Below the pieces are notes generated by a model. It did not search any database, was not told the origin of the DNA, and saw only the letters and a program-made list of their open reading frames with translations. This document shows positions 63,864 through 64,000 of a stretch of 64,000 nt of DNA, piece after piece (within the stretch, counting starts at the first letter, position 1; each line of letters begins with the position of its first letter). The position numbers and the translations under genes were made by a program. Source of the stretch: Serpula lacrymans var. lacrymans S7.9 (Eukaryota; Basidiomycota; Agaricomycetes; Boletales; Serpulaceae); the NCBI RefSeq assembly GCF_000218685.1, contig NW_006763299.1, positions 802,061 to 866,060 on the forward strand, written 5' to 3'.

Positions 63864-64000
63864 GTACTTGGAAAGCATACTGATTGGTTGCATGCCCAGA
63901 AGGTCCAGAATCACTGTACACGGGTGCGGATCCCATTGTGTTGTGATACCTTCACCCTCTACCTTTGCAAACACTCTCAAATTCTAGCCCCCTTATATCC

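Noticed and set aside
1..64000. CRISPR array, bacterial operon, ribosome binding sites or riboswitch
   Set aside because: No regularly spaced direct repeats of that kind were found, and gene structure is eukaryotic with spliceosomal introns throughout.

Overview
This window looks like TE-dominated nuclear DNA of a filamentous basidiomycete, probably an agaricomycete. The host genes are packed with 45-70 bp GT-AG introns. The transposon families present (Ty1/Copia, chromodomain Ty3/Gypsy, hAT, PIF-Harbinger with a Myb-like partner, Tc1/mariner, a Penelope-like reverse transcriptase) are typical of mushroom-forming fungi. The species cannot be named from the sequence. No bacterial-type gene, rRNA or CRISPR array was seen.

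Layout. 1-3.2 kb: two decayed Gypsy gag remnants and an LTR. 3.3-4.2 kb: hAT transposase fragment (minus). 4.5-5.75 kb: solo Copia LTR, hairpins, a tRNA-like unit and a partial LTR. 5.75-7.57 kb: first of four copies of a ~1.8-kb element that starts TG, ends CA and carries a 245-codon ORF. 7.57-11.6 kb: a two-ORF Penelope-like element split by a solo LTR with a perfect 5-bp duplication. 12-17.9 kb: mostly anonymous or LTR debris, plus a truncated copy of the 1.8-kb element. 18-25.2 kb: an inverted Copia pol fragment abutting a nearly intact Copia element with both LTRs. 25.2-29.3 kb: inverted gag fragment and several solo LTRs. 29-34.2 kb: decayed Gypsy gag-pol. 34.4-39.3 kb: Harbinger element with convergent transposase and Myb/SANT-like genes, split by a 1.64-kb copy of the TG..CA element flanked by CCGC on both sides. 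39.6-41.2 kb: mariner-type transposase with an LTR in it. 41.3-43.0 kb: decayed multi-exon gene of unknown role.

The host-gene island is 43.4-50.6 kb. It holds three plus-strand genes that can be assembled exon by exon with no frame errors: a ZNHIT2-like HIT zinc-finger protein (440 aa), a ZIP zinc/iron transporter (348 aa) and a secreted M28 aminopeptidase (398 aa). A ~500-bp foldback repeat lies between the last two. They share no obvious pathway.

51-64 kb returns to nested transposons: two Tc1 elements, a solo Copia LTR, a minus-strand chromodomain Gypsy element broken by a Tc1 element and an LTR, another full 1.8-kb TG..CA element, partial LTRs, a second chromodomain fragment next to a ~400-bp near-perfect foldback element, a tyrosine-recombinase scrap and a tRNA-like pseudogene.

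The most unusual item is the 1.8-kb TG..CA element. Three of four copies keep the same 245-codon frame, and a TATA box sits ~560 bp from the CA end, as in an LTR. I suggest it is an unusually long, protein-coding solo LTR, but I cannot name the protein. All exon boundaries are by eye and unverified.
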